DNA of 56,332 nt, taken from assembly GCA_903915655.1 (NCBI GenBank), contig CAIWTU010000117.1:1-56332 (forward strand). The letters run 5' to 3'. The notes beneath the pieces were generated by a model. That model did not search any database, was not told the origin of the DNA, and worked only from the letters and a program-made list of their open reading frames with translations. This DNA comes from an uncultured Geobacter sp. Lineage in GTDB: Bacteria; Desulfobacterota; Desulfuromonadia; Geobacterales; Geobacteraceae. Both the position numbers and the translations under genes were made by a program. Position 1 is the stretch's first letter; each line of letters begins with the position of its first letter. Below, one piece after another: positions 1 to 8,676 of this stretch.

Positions 1-96
1 AATATCGCGAAGAAATGGACCCTGCCGATCAGAGACTGGAAAGCTGCCATGAATCGTTTTTCTATTCTTTTTGAAGACAGACTGCCGAATCTTTAA
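1..96 (+). pseudogene. IS256-family (mutator-type) transposase, C-terminal end only
   Basis: Frame 1 is open from the first base and encodes about 31 residues before TAA at 94-96. The residues KKWTLPIRDW and a terminal FEDRL are the characteristic end of IS256/mutator transposases. Only the tail lies in the window, so it may be an intact gene cut by the window edge rather than a broken one. About 15 bases after the stop lies a sequence typical of the terminal inverted repeat of these elements (about 110-142). Identification rests on recall of the family C-terminus. Confidence 0.7.
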
Positions 97-109
97 AACC
101 GAAACCCAG

Positions 110-142
110 TACCATTTACACAAAACTATTTACAGGCCCTTG
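110..142. repeat. Probable right terminal inverted repeat of the IS256-like element
   Basis: The bases catttacacaaaactattta, about 14 bases after the transposase stop, resemble the acacaaaa-type terminal repeat that ends IS256-family elements. The partner repeat lies outside the window, so neither the exact boundary nor a target duplication can be seen. Confidence 0.4.
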
Positions 143-315
143 AAGGTATCAGATCATATCGCAACGTTTTCAAATCACCTCTTTTAAACATGGAGAATCT
201 CCTCTAAACATACCGGCTTGAGAGACTTTTCAGTTATATGGCCCAACAACATACAAAGTCTACCATTTCAGACAGCGTCAACCCTCACCCAAAAACCGTC
301 TTTTTTTGGACATTG

Positions 316-2457
316 CTAAACAGGCAGTTCGCCTACTTCAATCAAAAGACGTTTCCCGCTCGGGGTCCGCGTCATAAGGTTTGTCAATCTGCGGCATAAC
401 TGTTCCTGGGCAAGCCGATGTCTTGGCTGTTGCAGGGCTTCCAGCCTAACCGTTACTGCTGTTTTGGATGACTTGATCCAGCCGTGGCAATTGGTGATTG
501 CATAAAACAAATCTACCAACTCGTTTTTATCGTTAAAGTGCGGACTTAACCACTCAATCATCTGCTTTCTGGCATTCCAGACCGATATCGTCACAAAATC
601 AAACAGATATTTACCCTCATTGTCAATCCGTTTGAAGGATTTGTAATCCTCCAGTGTCGATACGTCCACCCGTGGCTCAAGCTGCTTTTTCTCTTCTCTT
701 AGCTTTGACAACACTGTCTCGTTTTCAGCAATAGTGCGCTGAAGCTTTTCTCTGATACTGTTTTGGCGGGGAACTCCATCGCCATTTAGCGCTTCCCTGG
801 CTTTTGACAGTTTTCGGTAAAGCTTGCCAAGTTCCGTCTTAATCCCTCCGATAAGAGTTTCTTTTGCTTTGATCTCCGGATTAGCTATGTCCTGACTGTC
901 ACTCTTAACTACCTGGAAGCCTGGATGATAGTCCAAAGGATGGCGATCCTTCAGATGCTTGAAGGTATTTTCCGATCTCCCCCAGCAACTAAGAATGGTA
1001 CGGGCGCATTCTTCTGTGGTCATGTTAGCAGCACCTGTCCATGCGAGTCCACATGTTTTGCGGTTGCTGGTTTTGTCCCACAGATAAATCCGCCGTAGAG
1101 TTATACCCTTCTTTCGTTGCTCTCTCTTCGTTTCATTTTCGTCGGATCCTGCATCTGATTCATTTTTGGCGGCAACCATGATCTTTTCGCCTTCAAAGAC
1201 CGCATACTCCTTGCCATTCACTTCAAACACGGAGCTGAATTGACTGTCATCAACGACCGCAAGTTTTATTGGGTCTACATGCTTTTCCCAGGCCACAAAG
1301 GGGGTTTTACTATCAATCAGGCTCTCAAAAAAATCAAAACCATCCCCCTCACAATCAAATACCTGTACGGGTTGTTGGGGGATATCATCCTGCCACTTCT
1401 TACCCAAGGTGACAATATGAGTACGCAAGTCCCCTTTGCCTTCCTGTATGTCAAAATCCACTATGCGACCACTGCCGTCACAGGTCACCATGGCGGTCCT
1501 GCCCGGTACGGGCATACGCCTTTGTGTGCTGTAGGCAGAATGAACACGATGTTTGCCACTGTAGGGCAAAAGGTGGCCATCGGTAAACCAGACCGAAAAT
1601 CCCACCAGGCCGCATTGAATCTGATGCCGGAAGTAATCTGTAAGTAAAGCGCCGCTGGCTTTCAGGTTTGCAGCATTGTAAAACCACTCCCAAATCGTGG
1701 GCTTGGAAACGATACGTTTTATACCGAGCAGCACTCCTGCTTCTCTCCCCCGAATATGCTTCAGTTGTTCGATAGAACGGGTATTGGTTGCTGCCATCAA
1801 AACAAAAACCATTAAGATCCGATACGCTTCGCCAAAGTATCCCATTATCAAGCGGAGCCAATCAGATTGACTGATCAGTGTTATCAGATATAGAAATACT
1901 CCAGCATAGCGGGTCTTTTCCCAATCGTGTTCTTCGGCAAAAAGGAGATCTTGATTTGCTACCTCTGCTATCTTGCCCGTATTCCCGGCAAGAGAGAGCG
2001 GTAATAACTCCTGCTGTGCTAAGATTTCTTCTCGTTCTTTGGCACGTAGTTCCGCTACTTTCTGCGCTTTGTTGCCATTTGACAGCTCTTCCTTGTGCAA
2101 CTGGCACTCCTTGCGGCGATCCTTGCTTTCGCTGACCCTGTACCCTTGAATCAAACCCTCTTTGCCAAAGTGAGTGCGAATATCGAGGTGATTATCTATA
2201 GTCTGGCGACTTACACCAAGTGCTTTGGCAAGATATGATTTGCTTGCGCCCAAATCTACTGTATCGACAATAAAGAGCCGCTTGGCAACACGATCATTTA
2301 AATCAACATTCCTTACCAAAACACCTCGATGGTAAAGCATCACTCTTGAGGGTTTTTTACCTTGTGCGCCAAAAACTTCAAGAAACAGAATTGAGCCTAA
2401 GGGGATTTGCTTGTTCTTGTTTTCTTGAGCGTCATCAAAGAGAGCTTCAGATTCCAT
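316..2457 (-). CDS. Large DDE-type transposase of an unassigned family
   Basis: A 713-residue protein with an N-terminal helix-turn-helix around residues 70-92 (SYLAKALGVSRQTIDNH) and a likely RNase H-fold catalytic core. Candidate catalytic residues are D293 (FTDGH), D368 (VFDCEGDGF) and E496 in GRSENTFKHL, the usual R-x-E-N-x-F-K surround of the last catalytic Glu in many transposases. A charged, probably coiled-coil stretch lies near residues 560-610. The start ATG at 2457 is preceded by a weak purine-rich stretch. I could not define terminal inverted repeats: TTGGACAT occurs at both ends, but not in a collinear arrangement with other end matches. The neighbours are other mobile-element remnants. 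The transposase call is fairly secure from the motif spacing; the IS family is not assigned. Confidence 0.65.
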   Translation of the reverse strand: MESEALFDDAQENKNKQIPLGSILFLEVFGAQGKKPSRVMLYHRGVLVRNVDLNDRVAKRLFIVDTVDLGASKSYLAKALGVSRQTIDNHLDIRTHFGKEGLIQGYRVSESKDRRKECQLHKEELSNGNKAQKVAELRAKEREEILAQQELLPLSLAGNTGKIAEVANQDLLFAEEHDWEKTRYAGVFLYLITLISQSDWLRLIMGYFGEAYRILMVFVLMAATNTRSIEQLKHIRGREAGVLLGIKRIVSKPTIWEWFYNAANLKASGALLTDYFRHQIQCGLVGFSVWFTDGHLLPYSGKHRVHSAYSTQRRMPVPGRTAMVTCDGSGRIVDFDIQEGKGDLRTHIVTLGKKWQDDIPQQPVQVFDCEGDGFDFFESLIDSKTPFVAWEKHVDPIKLAVVDDSQFSSVFEVNGKEYAVFEGEKIMVAAKNESDAGSDENETKREQRKKGITLRRIYLWDKTSNRKTCGLAWTGAANMTTEECARTILSCWGRSENTFKHLKDRHPLDYHPGFQVVKSDSQDIANPEIKAKETLIGGIKTELGKLYRKLSKAREALNGDGVPRQNSIREKLQRTIAENETVLSKLREEKKQLEPRVDVSTLEDYKSFKRIDNEGKYLFDFVTISVWNARKQMIEWLSPHFNDKNELVDLFYAITNCHGWIKSSKTAVTVRLEALQQPRHRLAQEQLCRRLTNLMTRTPSGKRLLIEVGELPV

Positions 2458-2676
2458 ATGTCACCCTTTCGTTTGCGGATGACATAATGTGCAGCAAAAA
2501 AGCTTAAATCGCAATTTTAAAGACTAACTTTATTGCACTGTTCGGTTTTTACTTATCTAATTTAATGATATGTCCAATTAATGGGCTAAACTCAAATGCC
2601 CAGTTTAACACCGGATCGCCGTCGGTGCTGGCTTCGCCATCTGCTCAGTTTAGCAGGTTTACGAGGTCTGCAATTA

Positions 2677-3114
2677 TTAAATCGCATCTCTTCCTCGTTC
2701 ATTTGTTCGTATCTTCACGATGTCATCAACCGTTGACACGAAAATCTTCCCATCGCCCGTATTACCGGTATGTGCGAATTTCTGAATCAGATTGACGACT
2801 TTATCAACCATCTCGTCATTTACAACAACTTCTAGTTGAATGCGCGGGATGAACTCCACCATTTCATAGACTATTTTGTCTGTTGCATTCTTGGCCCTGC
2901 CTTTAGGATACAGCCCTGCCTTGATTCTGCCCGCCTCGCGTATTCCTTTCTCCTCACAGAGCGCTTTCAAGTCGCCGTTGTTCTGCAAAGAGAATTGCAC
3001 TGTTTGTCGGAGATTGAAGATCTTTTCCGCAGCTAAAGCCTTGTCACTACATGTTAAAATCCATATGGCCAGGAACAGGAAGACCGTTCCCGTTAAAGAA
3101 AAATTTCGTACCAA
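2677..3114 (-). pseudogene. In-frame chimera: TolC/CzcC-type efflux protein N-terminus joined to PII-type regulator C-terminus
   Basis: The 145-residue frame has two unrelated halves. Residues 1 to about 70 carry a signal peptide (cleavage near ALAA) and the opening helix of an outer-membrane efflux protein, including LRQTVQFSLQNNGDLKAL and REAGRIKAGLYP. Residues about 72-145 match the second half of a GlnB/PII-like protein: EFIPRIQLEVVVNDEMVDKV, then TGNTGDGKIFV and a terminal IRTNERGRDAI. In Geobacter-type genomes czcC, czcB, czcA and a PII-like gene often sit in one operon. The simplest inference is one deletion from early czcC to mid-PII that removed the pump and happened to keep frame. 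Half a PII with a secretion signal is unlikely to work as a PII trimer. The upstream gene at 3246-3611 is the usual first gene of such operons. Confidence 0.7.
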
Positions 3115-3245
3115 GATTAATTACCTCCATGTCGGATTAATACGTTTTGCGATTGATGTTTGATTTAATTAGAAAAATGGAAAGGGATGCGCTCAGGGCG
3201 CAATGCTCCCCTTCGTAATTCAGGATGAAAAACTCTTTTGGCTTG

Positions 3246-3611
3246 CTAGACGAGGATATGCGGGGGTATGAACTTGGAAAGGTATACTTCGGGTAAATGC
3301 TTAAATGGATCAGACGTGATCATATCCAAAACGATGGGTTTATAATAAAGCTGAAACTGTTGAATGGTCAGAGGCGCATGACAAGCACAGTTCATACAGG
3401 TATCGCAACAATCTAAATCTTTATGTTCTTCGAGAGGGGAACCAGGACAGTGGTGGGATACGGAATTTTCCAAAGACGAAGCTTGATCACTTGCCGATAT
3501 CACATGACTTTGCTTGGCATGAGCATTTTCGTGGACGCCATTGATCGTGACGGTCAGCATGACCACTAGAATAATCAACGAAAGAAATTTCAGGCGGATT
3601 AATTTTCGCAT
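3246..3611 (-). CDS. Small exported Cys/His-rich protein, first gene of a metal-efflux operon remnant
   Basis: A 121-residue protein with a hydrophobic N-terminal signal (about residues 8-25) and a central metal-binding-looking stretch (HHCPGSP, then DCCDTCMNCACHAP). The C-terminus is conserved-looking (LPEVYLSKFIPPHIL). Similar small proteins commonly precede CusC/CzcC genes in Geobacter relatives, so a role in periplasmic metal binding is inferred, not shown. It lies 131 bases upstream of the TolC-PII chimera on the same strand. A good promoter (3625-3653) ends only about 14 bases before the ATG and no clear ribosome-binding site is visible, so the message may be nearly leaderless. Confidence 0.65.
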   Translation of the reverse strand: MRKLIRLKFLSLIILVVMLTVTINGVHENAHAKQSHVISASDQASSLENSVSHHCPGSPLEEHKDLDCCDTCMNCACHAPLTIQQFQLYYKPIVLDMITSDPFKHLPEVYLSKFIPPHILV

Positions 3612-3624
3612 AAATTATTTTTGA

Positions 3625-3653
3625 ATTATGTCCGGCTCTTCCCAAACTGTCAA
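3625..3653 (-). promoter_or_regulatory. Sigma-70-type promoter of the Cys/His-rich protein gene
   Basis: On the minus strand TTGACA (3648-3653), a 17-base spacer and CATAAT (3625-3630) make a near-consensus promoter just upstream of the ATG at 3611. The implied 5' leader is only several bases. Confidence 0.55.
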
Positions 3654-3984
3654 GAGCTTATTAAATATTACAACTACGGATTTTGAACGATGTAAACCAT
3701 TAGATATAATTAAGAAAACATTCTTGAATACGCCACTAAACAGTTGAATCGTCGAGGACGGCAAACTCTGGAAAATTTTTGATAAGCTCTTTTCCCTGCC
3801 TTGCCGCGACAGTTATCCCTGGTTCGGAGATATTGTGACGTCGTGCGGTGTCGACTCTGCGATGGCCGGATAGGTAGGCCATGTGGCATACGATACTTTG
3901 CGCGTTCACCAAGCTTAGCGCCCGCGTACGCTAGATCAATTCCCTTTCCCTTCCGTCACATCAAACGTTATCACATCATCTCAA
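3654..3984. other. Gap without a recognised gene
   Basis: AT-rich at first, then about 52% GC. It contains only short open frames that resemble nothing I know. It lies between the metal-efflux remnant and an IS4-like relic, so it probably contains decayed mobile DNA, but no motif supports a more specific call. Confidence 0.3.
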
Positions 3985-4293
3985 TGATCACAGTCATCAA
4001 CAGCACTGGTCGCCCATACCAACATTGTCTTCTGTCGCTACATCATGCTGGCGCTGGCTCGGCGTATAAACAAAGACCCCAGAACCTTGGGCACACTGTT
4101 CCATCCCGGGTGCGATGAACTACGACAGGCGAGCTTTAATGAAGCAATGCAGCAGAAGCTGACCCTTCTCCAAAACCTTGCCAGGGACTTCCTTGGACTG
4201 ACCTCTGCCCAGATTGAGAACCTGTTGCAAAAATTCATTGCCGAAGTGACACCTCTGTCCCGGCGGCATCTGCTTCTTCCAGCACCATTATAA
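3985..4293 (+). pseudogene. Remnant of an IS4-like DDE transposase C-terminus
   Basis: One frame reads through an in-frame TGA near 3985-3987 and then encodes STALVAHTNIVFCRYIMLAL followed by RINKDPRTLGTLFHPGCDEL and a helical tail. This pattern (a xALVAHT-IV-RYIMLAL helix, then DPRTLG-LF--CDEL) is what I recall at the C-terminal end of certain IS4-family transposases. The catalytic core is absent. Without a search the family assignment is tentative, but a stop-interrupted piece between mobile-element genes fits a decayed insertion sequence. Confidence 0.45.
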
Positions 4294-4396
4294 GCTGCCA
4301 AATGAACAATATCGGCGCATTTACCTGCCAATCCAGACAAGATAGTTAAGTCAGTTTGATTAGTTGACTTGGTTAAAAACCAATCGAACCTTTCAC

Positions 4397-5497
4397 TTAC
4401 AATTTGTGCTCAATCCACCCGCCACCAATAACCTTATCTCCATCGTAGAAAACAACCGCCTGACCCGGCGTTACCGATTTCTCAGGCTCCTGGAAGCGGA
4501 CCTCAACACGATTGCGGGACAGAGGTGTAATAACAGAGGGAACCGGGTTATGGCGGTACCGGATTTTGCAGAGCGCTACCAGGGGAGAAAGTGGTTCATT
4601 AATCGCCCAGTTCACATCACCTGCAGAGAGGCCGGTACTGCAAAGCTCGTCCCGATGCCCCACCAGCACTTCGCGCCTCTCCGCGTCAACTCCCAGAACA
4701 TATAGGGGGTGCGGCCAGGCAATGCCCAAACCTTTTCGCTGGCCAATGGTATAGCGGTATATCCCTTCATGGTGCCCCAGAATTTTCCCCGAACTGTCGA
4801 CAATATTACCTGACAGTTCCCCTTCACCACGCTCACTCTCCAGAAATTGGACATAATCGTCGTTGGAAACGAAACAGATATCCTGGCTTTCACCTTTTTT
4901 GGCAACGGGCAGTTCAAACTCCACGGCAAGCCGGCGGACCTCCTGCTTGGTCAGGCTTCCAAGCGGGAAAAGGACCCGTGACATCTGTTCCTGGGTAAGA
5001 GTGAAGAGAAAATACGACTGATCCTTGCCAGCATCCTTCCCTTTGTGGATCTGGAACATACCTGAACTGTCCTGTTCCAGCCTTGCATAGTGTCCGGTTG
5101 CCAGATAATCAGCCCCCAGTGAACGTGCCTTGTCCAGTAGTACTCCAAATTTCAGGTTCTGATTGCAGCGGATACAGGGATTAGGTGTCCGGCCGCAGAA
5201 ATATTCGTCTACAAATCCATCGACAACCAGCTTGCGGAACTCCGCCTGATAGTTGACCACATGAAATGGAATATCAAGCTTATTGGCAACTCTTCCGGCG
5301 TCGAAGAGATCCTCGAGGGTGCAGCATGGACGGGACTCCTCCTCGCCTGCATGGCTGATGTTCCCTTTGTCCCAGAGCTGCATGGTAACACCGATTACGT
5401 CATACCCCTGTTTTTTCAGGAGCGCCGCGGCTACCGACGAATCCACCCCGCCGCTCATCGCTATAACAACCCGCTTCGGTCTATTATCTGTTGTCAA
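4397..5497 (-). CDS. mnmA: tRNA-specific 2-thiouridylase MnmA
   Basis: This 366-residue enzyme puts sulfur on U34 of the tRNAs for Lys, Glu and Gln, using sulfur relayed from a cysteine desulfurase and ATP activation. The PP-loop SGGVDSS is at residues 15-21. The catalytic pair is C108 (NPCIRC) and C208 (GESQDICF), and the ATGHYAR and GKDQSYFL motifs are present. Length is normal. The start is a TTG codon at 5495-5497, preceded by gagg at a suitable distance; the encoded start is TTDNRPKR. It lies 127 bases downstream of metC on the same strand, so it may be read with the sulfur-assimilation genes or from its own promoter. Confidence 0.95.
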   Translation of the reverse strand: MTTDNRPKRVVIAMSGGVDSSVAAALLKKQGYDVIGVTMQLWDKGNISHAGEEESRPCCTLEDLFDAGRVANKLDIPFHVVNYQAEFRKLVVDGFVDEYFCGRTPNPCIRCNQNLKFGVLLDKARSLGADYLATGHYARLEQDSSGMFQIHKGKDAGKDQSYFLFTLTQEQMSRVLFPLGSLTKQEVRRLAVEFELPVAKKGESQDICFVSNDDYVQFLESERGEGELSGNIVDSSGKILGHHEGIYRYTIGQRKGLGIAWPHPLYVLGVDAERREVLVGHRDELCSTGLSAGDVNWAINEPLSPLVALCKIRYRHNPVPSVITPLSRNRVEVRFQEPEKSVTPGQAVVFYDGDKVIGGGWIEHKL

Positions 5498-5624
5498 AAC
5501 TTATTCCTCTTTCAACTATTGCTTTGGTGATTTATATATAAACCCTGCTGTAGGGACGATCCTTGCTCTCTGATCGCACAAATCGGGGAGGCAGGAGGTC
5601 TGCCCCTGCATTACATTCGACGTT

Positions 5625-6761
5625 TTACCCATTGATCAGCCGGTCCAATTCCTTTATCATGTCCCCGCTATCCTCCAGCCCCAGCGACAGACGGACTAAC
5701 GTATCGGAAATCCCCCTGGCCTTACGCTCTTCGCACGGCATTGAAGCATGGGACATCTTCGCCGGATAGGAGATAATACTTTCCACCCCGCCGAGGCTTA
5801 CGGCAAAAGCCGCCAGTTTGCAGTTCTCCAGGAGCTTTCTGGTCAAGTCCAGGGTATCCAGGGTAAAGGAAAGAACGGCGCCGGGACCGGAAGACTGCCT
5901 GTTATGCACGTCAAAACCGGGATGCGCCTGCAATCCCGGATAATAGACATCCTTCACCCTCTCCTGTCTGGTCAGCCAATCCGCTACGGCAATGGCGGTC
6001 CGCTGGCTCTCATCGATACGCACTTTCAGGGTTTTCAGCCCCCTGAGCACCAGCCAGGCATCCTGTGGGCCGAGGATTGCCCCGAAGGCATTCTGGATAA
6101 AACGGATCCGTGAACCGAGTTCCTTCTCCTTCACTACGGCCAACCCGCAAATTACATCGGTATGACCGTTCAGAAACTTGGTGCCGCTATGGAGCACAAT
6201 ATCGCAACCCAGATCGAGCGGACGCTGCAGATAGGGAGTCATAAAGGTGTTGTCCACCATGGTGATGATCCCCTGTTCACGGGCAATCTCAGCAGCCGCT
6301 TTCAGATCGGTAATCTTCAGCAGCGGGTTGGACGGTGTTTCCAGGAAGAGACCTTTGGTCTCAGGACGAATTGCCGCCCGGATATTCTCCGGGATAGTGG
6401 CATCGACAAAGGTAACAGTTATTCCAAGGCGACTGAAGAGGGTGGTCAGGACGCGATAGGTCCCACCATAGACGTCCTCGCACACCACAAGGTGGTCGCC
6501 GGGCGAAAATAACAGCAATATTGAAGAGATGGCCGCCATTCCCGATGCAAAGGCAAAGCCGCGGGTGCCGTTCTCAAGCAGGGCTATCGTTTCCTCCAAC
6601 GCCTCACGGGTAGGATTGTCGGAACGGGCATAATCATATTTGCCGAAATGGTCCACCGAATCCTGCTGATAGGTCGAGACCTGGTAGATTGGTATGCTCA
6701 AACCCTTGGTAAACGGGTCGATTTCATGGCCGTTATGCAGTAGCCTGGTGCCGAATTTCAT
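5625..6761 (-). CDS. metC: Cys/Met metabolism PLP enzyme, MetC-like (cystathionine beta-lyase)
   Basis: A 378-residue PLP enzyme of the Cys/Met metabolism family. The PLP lysine is K195 in HSGTKFLNGH, and the substrate-site motifs YDYARSDNPTR (residues 42-52) and FASGMAA (residues 71-77) are present. The sequence resembles Bacillus subtilis MetC more than MetI (for example FMTPYLQRPLDLGCDIVLHS), so cystathionine beta-lyase is the preferred call, but cystathionine gamma-lyase activity cannot be excluded. A clear ribosome-binding site (aggagaaaatt) precedes the ATG. It lies 26 bases behind metI and is probably cotranscribed with it under the SAM riboswitch. Confidence 0.85.
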   Translation of the reverse strand: MKFGTRLLHNGHEIDPFTKGLSIPIYQVSTYQQDSVDHFGKYDYARSDNPTREALEETIALLENGTRGFAFASGMAAISSILLLFSPGDHLVVCEDVYGGTYRVLTTLFSRLGITVTFVDATIPENIRAAIRPETKGLFLETPSNPLLKITDLKAAAEIAREQGIITMVDNTFMTPYLQRPLDLGCDIVLHSGTKFLNGHTDVICGLAVVKEKELGSRIRFIQNAFGAILGPQDAWLVLRGLKTLKVRIDESQRTAIAVADWLTRQERVKDVYYPGLQAHPGFDVHNRQSSGPGAVLSFTLDTLDLTRKLLENCKLAAFAVSLGGVESIISYPAKMSHASMPCEERKARGISDTLVRLSLGLEDSGDMIKELDRLING

Positions 6762-6787
6762 AATTTTCTCCTGAGTTTATAATCGAT

Positions 6788-7921
6788 TCACTCAAACGCC
6801 TGCGCCAGATCTCCGATCAGATCATCTACGTACTCGATTCCTACAGACAAGCGGAGCAGCCGATTGTTAATACCCAGCCGTTGCCTGATTTCCGGCAGGA
6901 TGTCGGCATGGGTCTGCACCTCGGGAAAAGTAATCAGCGTCTCCACCCCCCCGAGGCTCTCGGCGAACGATATCAGGCGGGTCTTGAGTAAGAGCGGCTT
7001 GATCAGGGTCGGGTCAACAACTTCAAAGGCAATCATGCCACCGAACCCTCGCGCCTGTTTTTTCAGCAGGGCGTGGCCGGGATGGAGGGGCAGGCCGGGA
7101 TAAAACACCTTCCCCACTTTCGGATGTGCATCCAGCCACTCGGCAATCTTCATGGCATTTTCCTGCTGCCGGTCAAGCCTGACCCCAAGGGTCTTCATCC
7201 CCCGGATTACCAGCCACGAATCATGAGGACCTAGCACTGCGCCAACAGAATTTTGCAGAAAATAGACCTTCTCCGCCAGTTCTTTCTCTTTCACAACCGC
7301 CACCCCTGCTACGGTATCGTTATGACCGGCCAGGTATTTTGTGGCGCTGTACACCGATATATCCGCACCCATCTCCAGGGGTTGCAGCAGATACGGAGTC
7401 AGGAAGGTGTTGTCGACAATAGAGAGAATACCACGCGACCGGCACAACTCAGCCAATCTTCTTATATCAGCCACCTTCAGGAGAGGATTGGTAAGGGATT
7501 CGACGAACAACCCTTTTGTCTCCGGTCTGATCGCCTGCTCAACGGCTTTTATATCACTGGTATCAACATAGGTAAAGCTCAGATCGTACATGCTGAATAT
7601 CTGTTCGAACAGACGGTAAGTTCCACCGTACAAATCTTCCGTCACTATCAGATGATCACCCTTGTGGAAAAGAAGGAGCAGGTTGGTAATTGCTGCCATA
7701 CCTGATGAATAGGCGAATCCGCGCACTCCTCCGTCCAGACGGGCAATCCCCTCTTCCAGCGCCTGCCTGGTGGGGTTTCCCGAGCGACTGTAATCATAAC
7801 CGGTACTCTCTCCCAGTCCGGGATGCTTGAATGTCGCCGTCTGATAAACGGGCATGGTTACCGCGCCTGTTCGCTGATCCCAATATAATCCGATCTGTGC
7901 TGCTTGAGTGGAAATATCCAT
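6788..7921 (-). CDS. metI: Cys/Met metabolism PLP enzyme, MetI-like (cystathionine gamma-synthase/O-acetylhomoserine thiolyase)
   Basis: A 377-residue PLP enzyme with K195 in YSATKYLAGH and YDYSRSGNPTR (residues 42-52). Residues such as RHxG-like GLGESTGYDYSR and DLYGGTYRLFE match Bacillus MetI, which combines O-acetylhomoserine with cysteine or sulfide. It is the first gene after a SAM-I riboswitch (7983-8089) and its terminator, which is strong independent support for a role in methionine synthesis. The ribosome-binding site aaggaggga is at 7924-7932. Gene pairing metI-metC is a known Gram-positive arrangement and also occurs in Geobacter relatives. Confidence 0.88.
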   Translation of the reverse strand: MDISTQAAQIGLYWDQRTGAVTMPVYQTATFKHPGLGESTGYDYSRSGNPTRQALEEGIARLDGGVRGFAYSSGMAAITNLLLLFHKGDHLIVTEDLYGGTYRLFEQIFSMYDLSFTYVDTSDIKAVEQAIRPETKGLFVESLTNPLLKVADIRRLAELCRSRGILSIVDNTFLTPYLLQPLEMGADISVYSATKYLAGHNDTVAGVAVVKEKELAEKVYFLQNSVGAVLGPHDSWLVIRGMKTLGVRLDRQQENAMKIAEWLDAHPKVGKVFYPGLPLHPGHALLKKQARGFGGMIAFEVVDPTLIKPLLLKTRLISFAESLGGVETLITFPEVQTHADILPEIRQRLGINNRLLRLSVGIEYVDDLIGDLAQAFE

Positions 7922-7937
7922 CTACTCCCTCCTTAAA

Positions 7938-7977
7938 ATAATAATCCCCTTCCGGGGTTCACGGAAGGGGATTATTC
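7938..7977 (-). terminator. Intrinsic terminator of the SAM riboswitch
   Basis: On the minus strand the stem aataatccccttccg / cggaaggggattatt with a short loop is followed by attttaagg, directly before the metI ribosome-binding site. It is the expression platform: SAM binding upstream would favour this hairpin and stop transcription before metI. Confidence 0.85.
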
Positions 7978-7982
7978 ATTCC

Positions 7983-8089
7983 CTTCCTATCTCCCGGAAC
8001 CTTACGGTTCCGCAGGATTTGGCACCTTCCCTTTTCAGGGGGTTGCCGGGCATCGTCGGGCCAGTCCCTCCGCCGCTCTTGATAAGAAG
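7983..8089 (-). promoter_or_regulatory. SAM-I (S-box) riboswitch aptamer
   Basis: Minus-strand RNA begins CUUCUUAUC and ends GAUAGGAAG, which pair as helix P1. Between them lie the S-box conserved segments in order: cttatcaagagcggcggagg, gactggcccgacgatgcccg, gcaacc, then ggtgccaaatcctgc and a P4-like hairpin gaaccgtaaggttc. The terminator and metI follow. This is a clear match to the SAM-I consensus as I know it, and it implies repression of metI-metC when S-adenosylmethionine is plentiful. Confidence 0.95.
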
Positions 8090-8247
8090 TCTTCTTATTC
8101 AATTATTGTTGAGTATAATACAAGAGATAATATATAATTTCAATAAATTCTTACATTATTTTTGTAGTTTTTAAATTTTAGCATTACCACAATACCGGTA
8201 AGCTATACTTACCATATTTTTTCCCGGTTAATTTTTCAAAATTCCAT

Positions 8248-8276
8248 AAAAAAAGCCCCGATTTTCACCGGGGCTT
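8248..8276 (-). terminator. Intrinsic terminator after rpsU
   Basis: On the minus strand agccccg / cggggct stem with a tgaaaat loop is followed by a run of seven T, 29 bases after the rpsU stop codon. Confidence 0.85.
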
Positions 8277-8304
8277 CACAATCCAAATAGATAAGTTAAA
8301 TATA

Positions 8305-8505
8305 TCAATCACGTTCAGGACGTTTGAATCTCAGGGCCTTCCGTCTCCGTCTTGCCGCCTCCAACTGTTTACGTTTCTTTTTTACAGAGGGTTTTTCAAA
8401 ATATCGTCTATTTCTAAGCTCTTTTAAAATCCCATCCTTCTGGATGTTACGCTTCATATCCCGAAGCGCTTTTTCGATATCAGTTCCGTGTACGATTATA
8501 TCCAA
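8305..8505 (-). CDS. rpsU: 30S ribosomal protein S21, TTG start
   Basis: The product is S21, a small basic protein of the 30S platform that assists initiation. It has the family core FEKPSVKKKRKQLEAARRRR and a basic C-terminus. I place the start at TTG 8503-8505 (66 residues, beginning MDIIVHGTDIEKAL). The strong ribosome-binding site aaggag lies nine bases before it. The in-frame ATG at 8512-8514 touches that site and would leave no spacing, and family members normally begin at the DIIV-type strand. A terminator follows. Its leader contains another hairpin at 8641-8676. Confidence 0.92.
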   Translation of the reverse strand: MDIIVHGTDIEKALRDMKRNIQKDGILKELRNRRYFEKPSVKKKRKQLEAARRRRKALRFKRPERD

Positions 8506-8640
8506 TGAGTTCATCTCCTTCCATGACCGAAAAATTTGCCCCGCCAAAATCTGCATTATTTCTTCCGAAGCTTTTTTGGAGAAGGCCTTTAATAGTATTT
8601 AACTGTTCGATGTCATTTGAACAGTTTATCCACCTCAGCC

Positions 8641-8676
8641 AAACAAAAACCCAGGGTCCCTTAAAGAGCCTGGGTA
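8641..8676 (-). terminator. Terminator-like hairpin in the region upstream of rpsU
   Basis: On the minus strand acccagg ... cctgggt is followed by ttttgtttgg. It sits about 136 bases before the rpsU start and about 120 bases after the cysK terminator, with no protein gene in between. It could attenuate rpsU or end a short untranslated RNA made from 8680-8790. I do not recognise an RNA family in that stretch. Confidence 0.5.

Noticed and set aside
1240-1647. 135-residue open frame antisense to the large transposase
   Set aside because: It lies wholly inside a well-supported gene on the other strand and has no ribosome-binding site or recognisable motif.
306-2577. TTGGACAT at both ends of the large transposase gene as terminal inverted repeats
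   Set aside because: Only eight bases match, one copy abuts the stop codon, and the adjacent match (aaaaaccg) occurs in the opposite order at the two ends.
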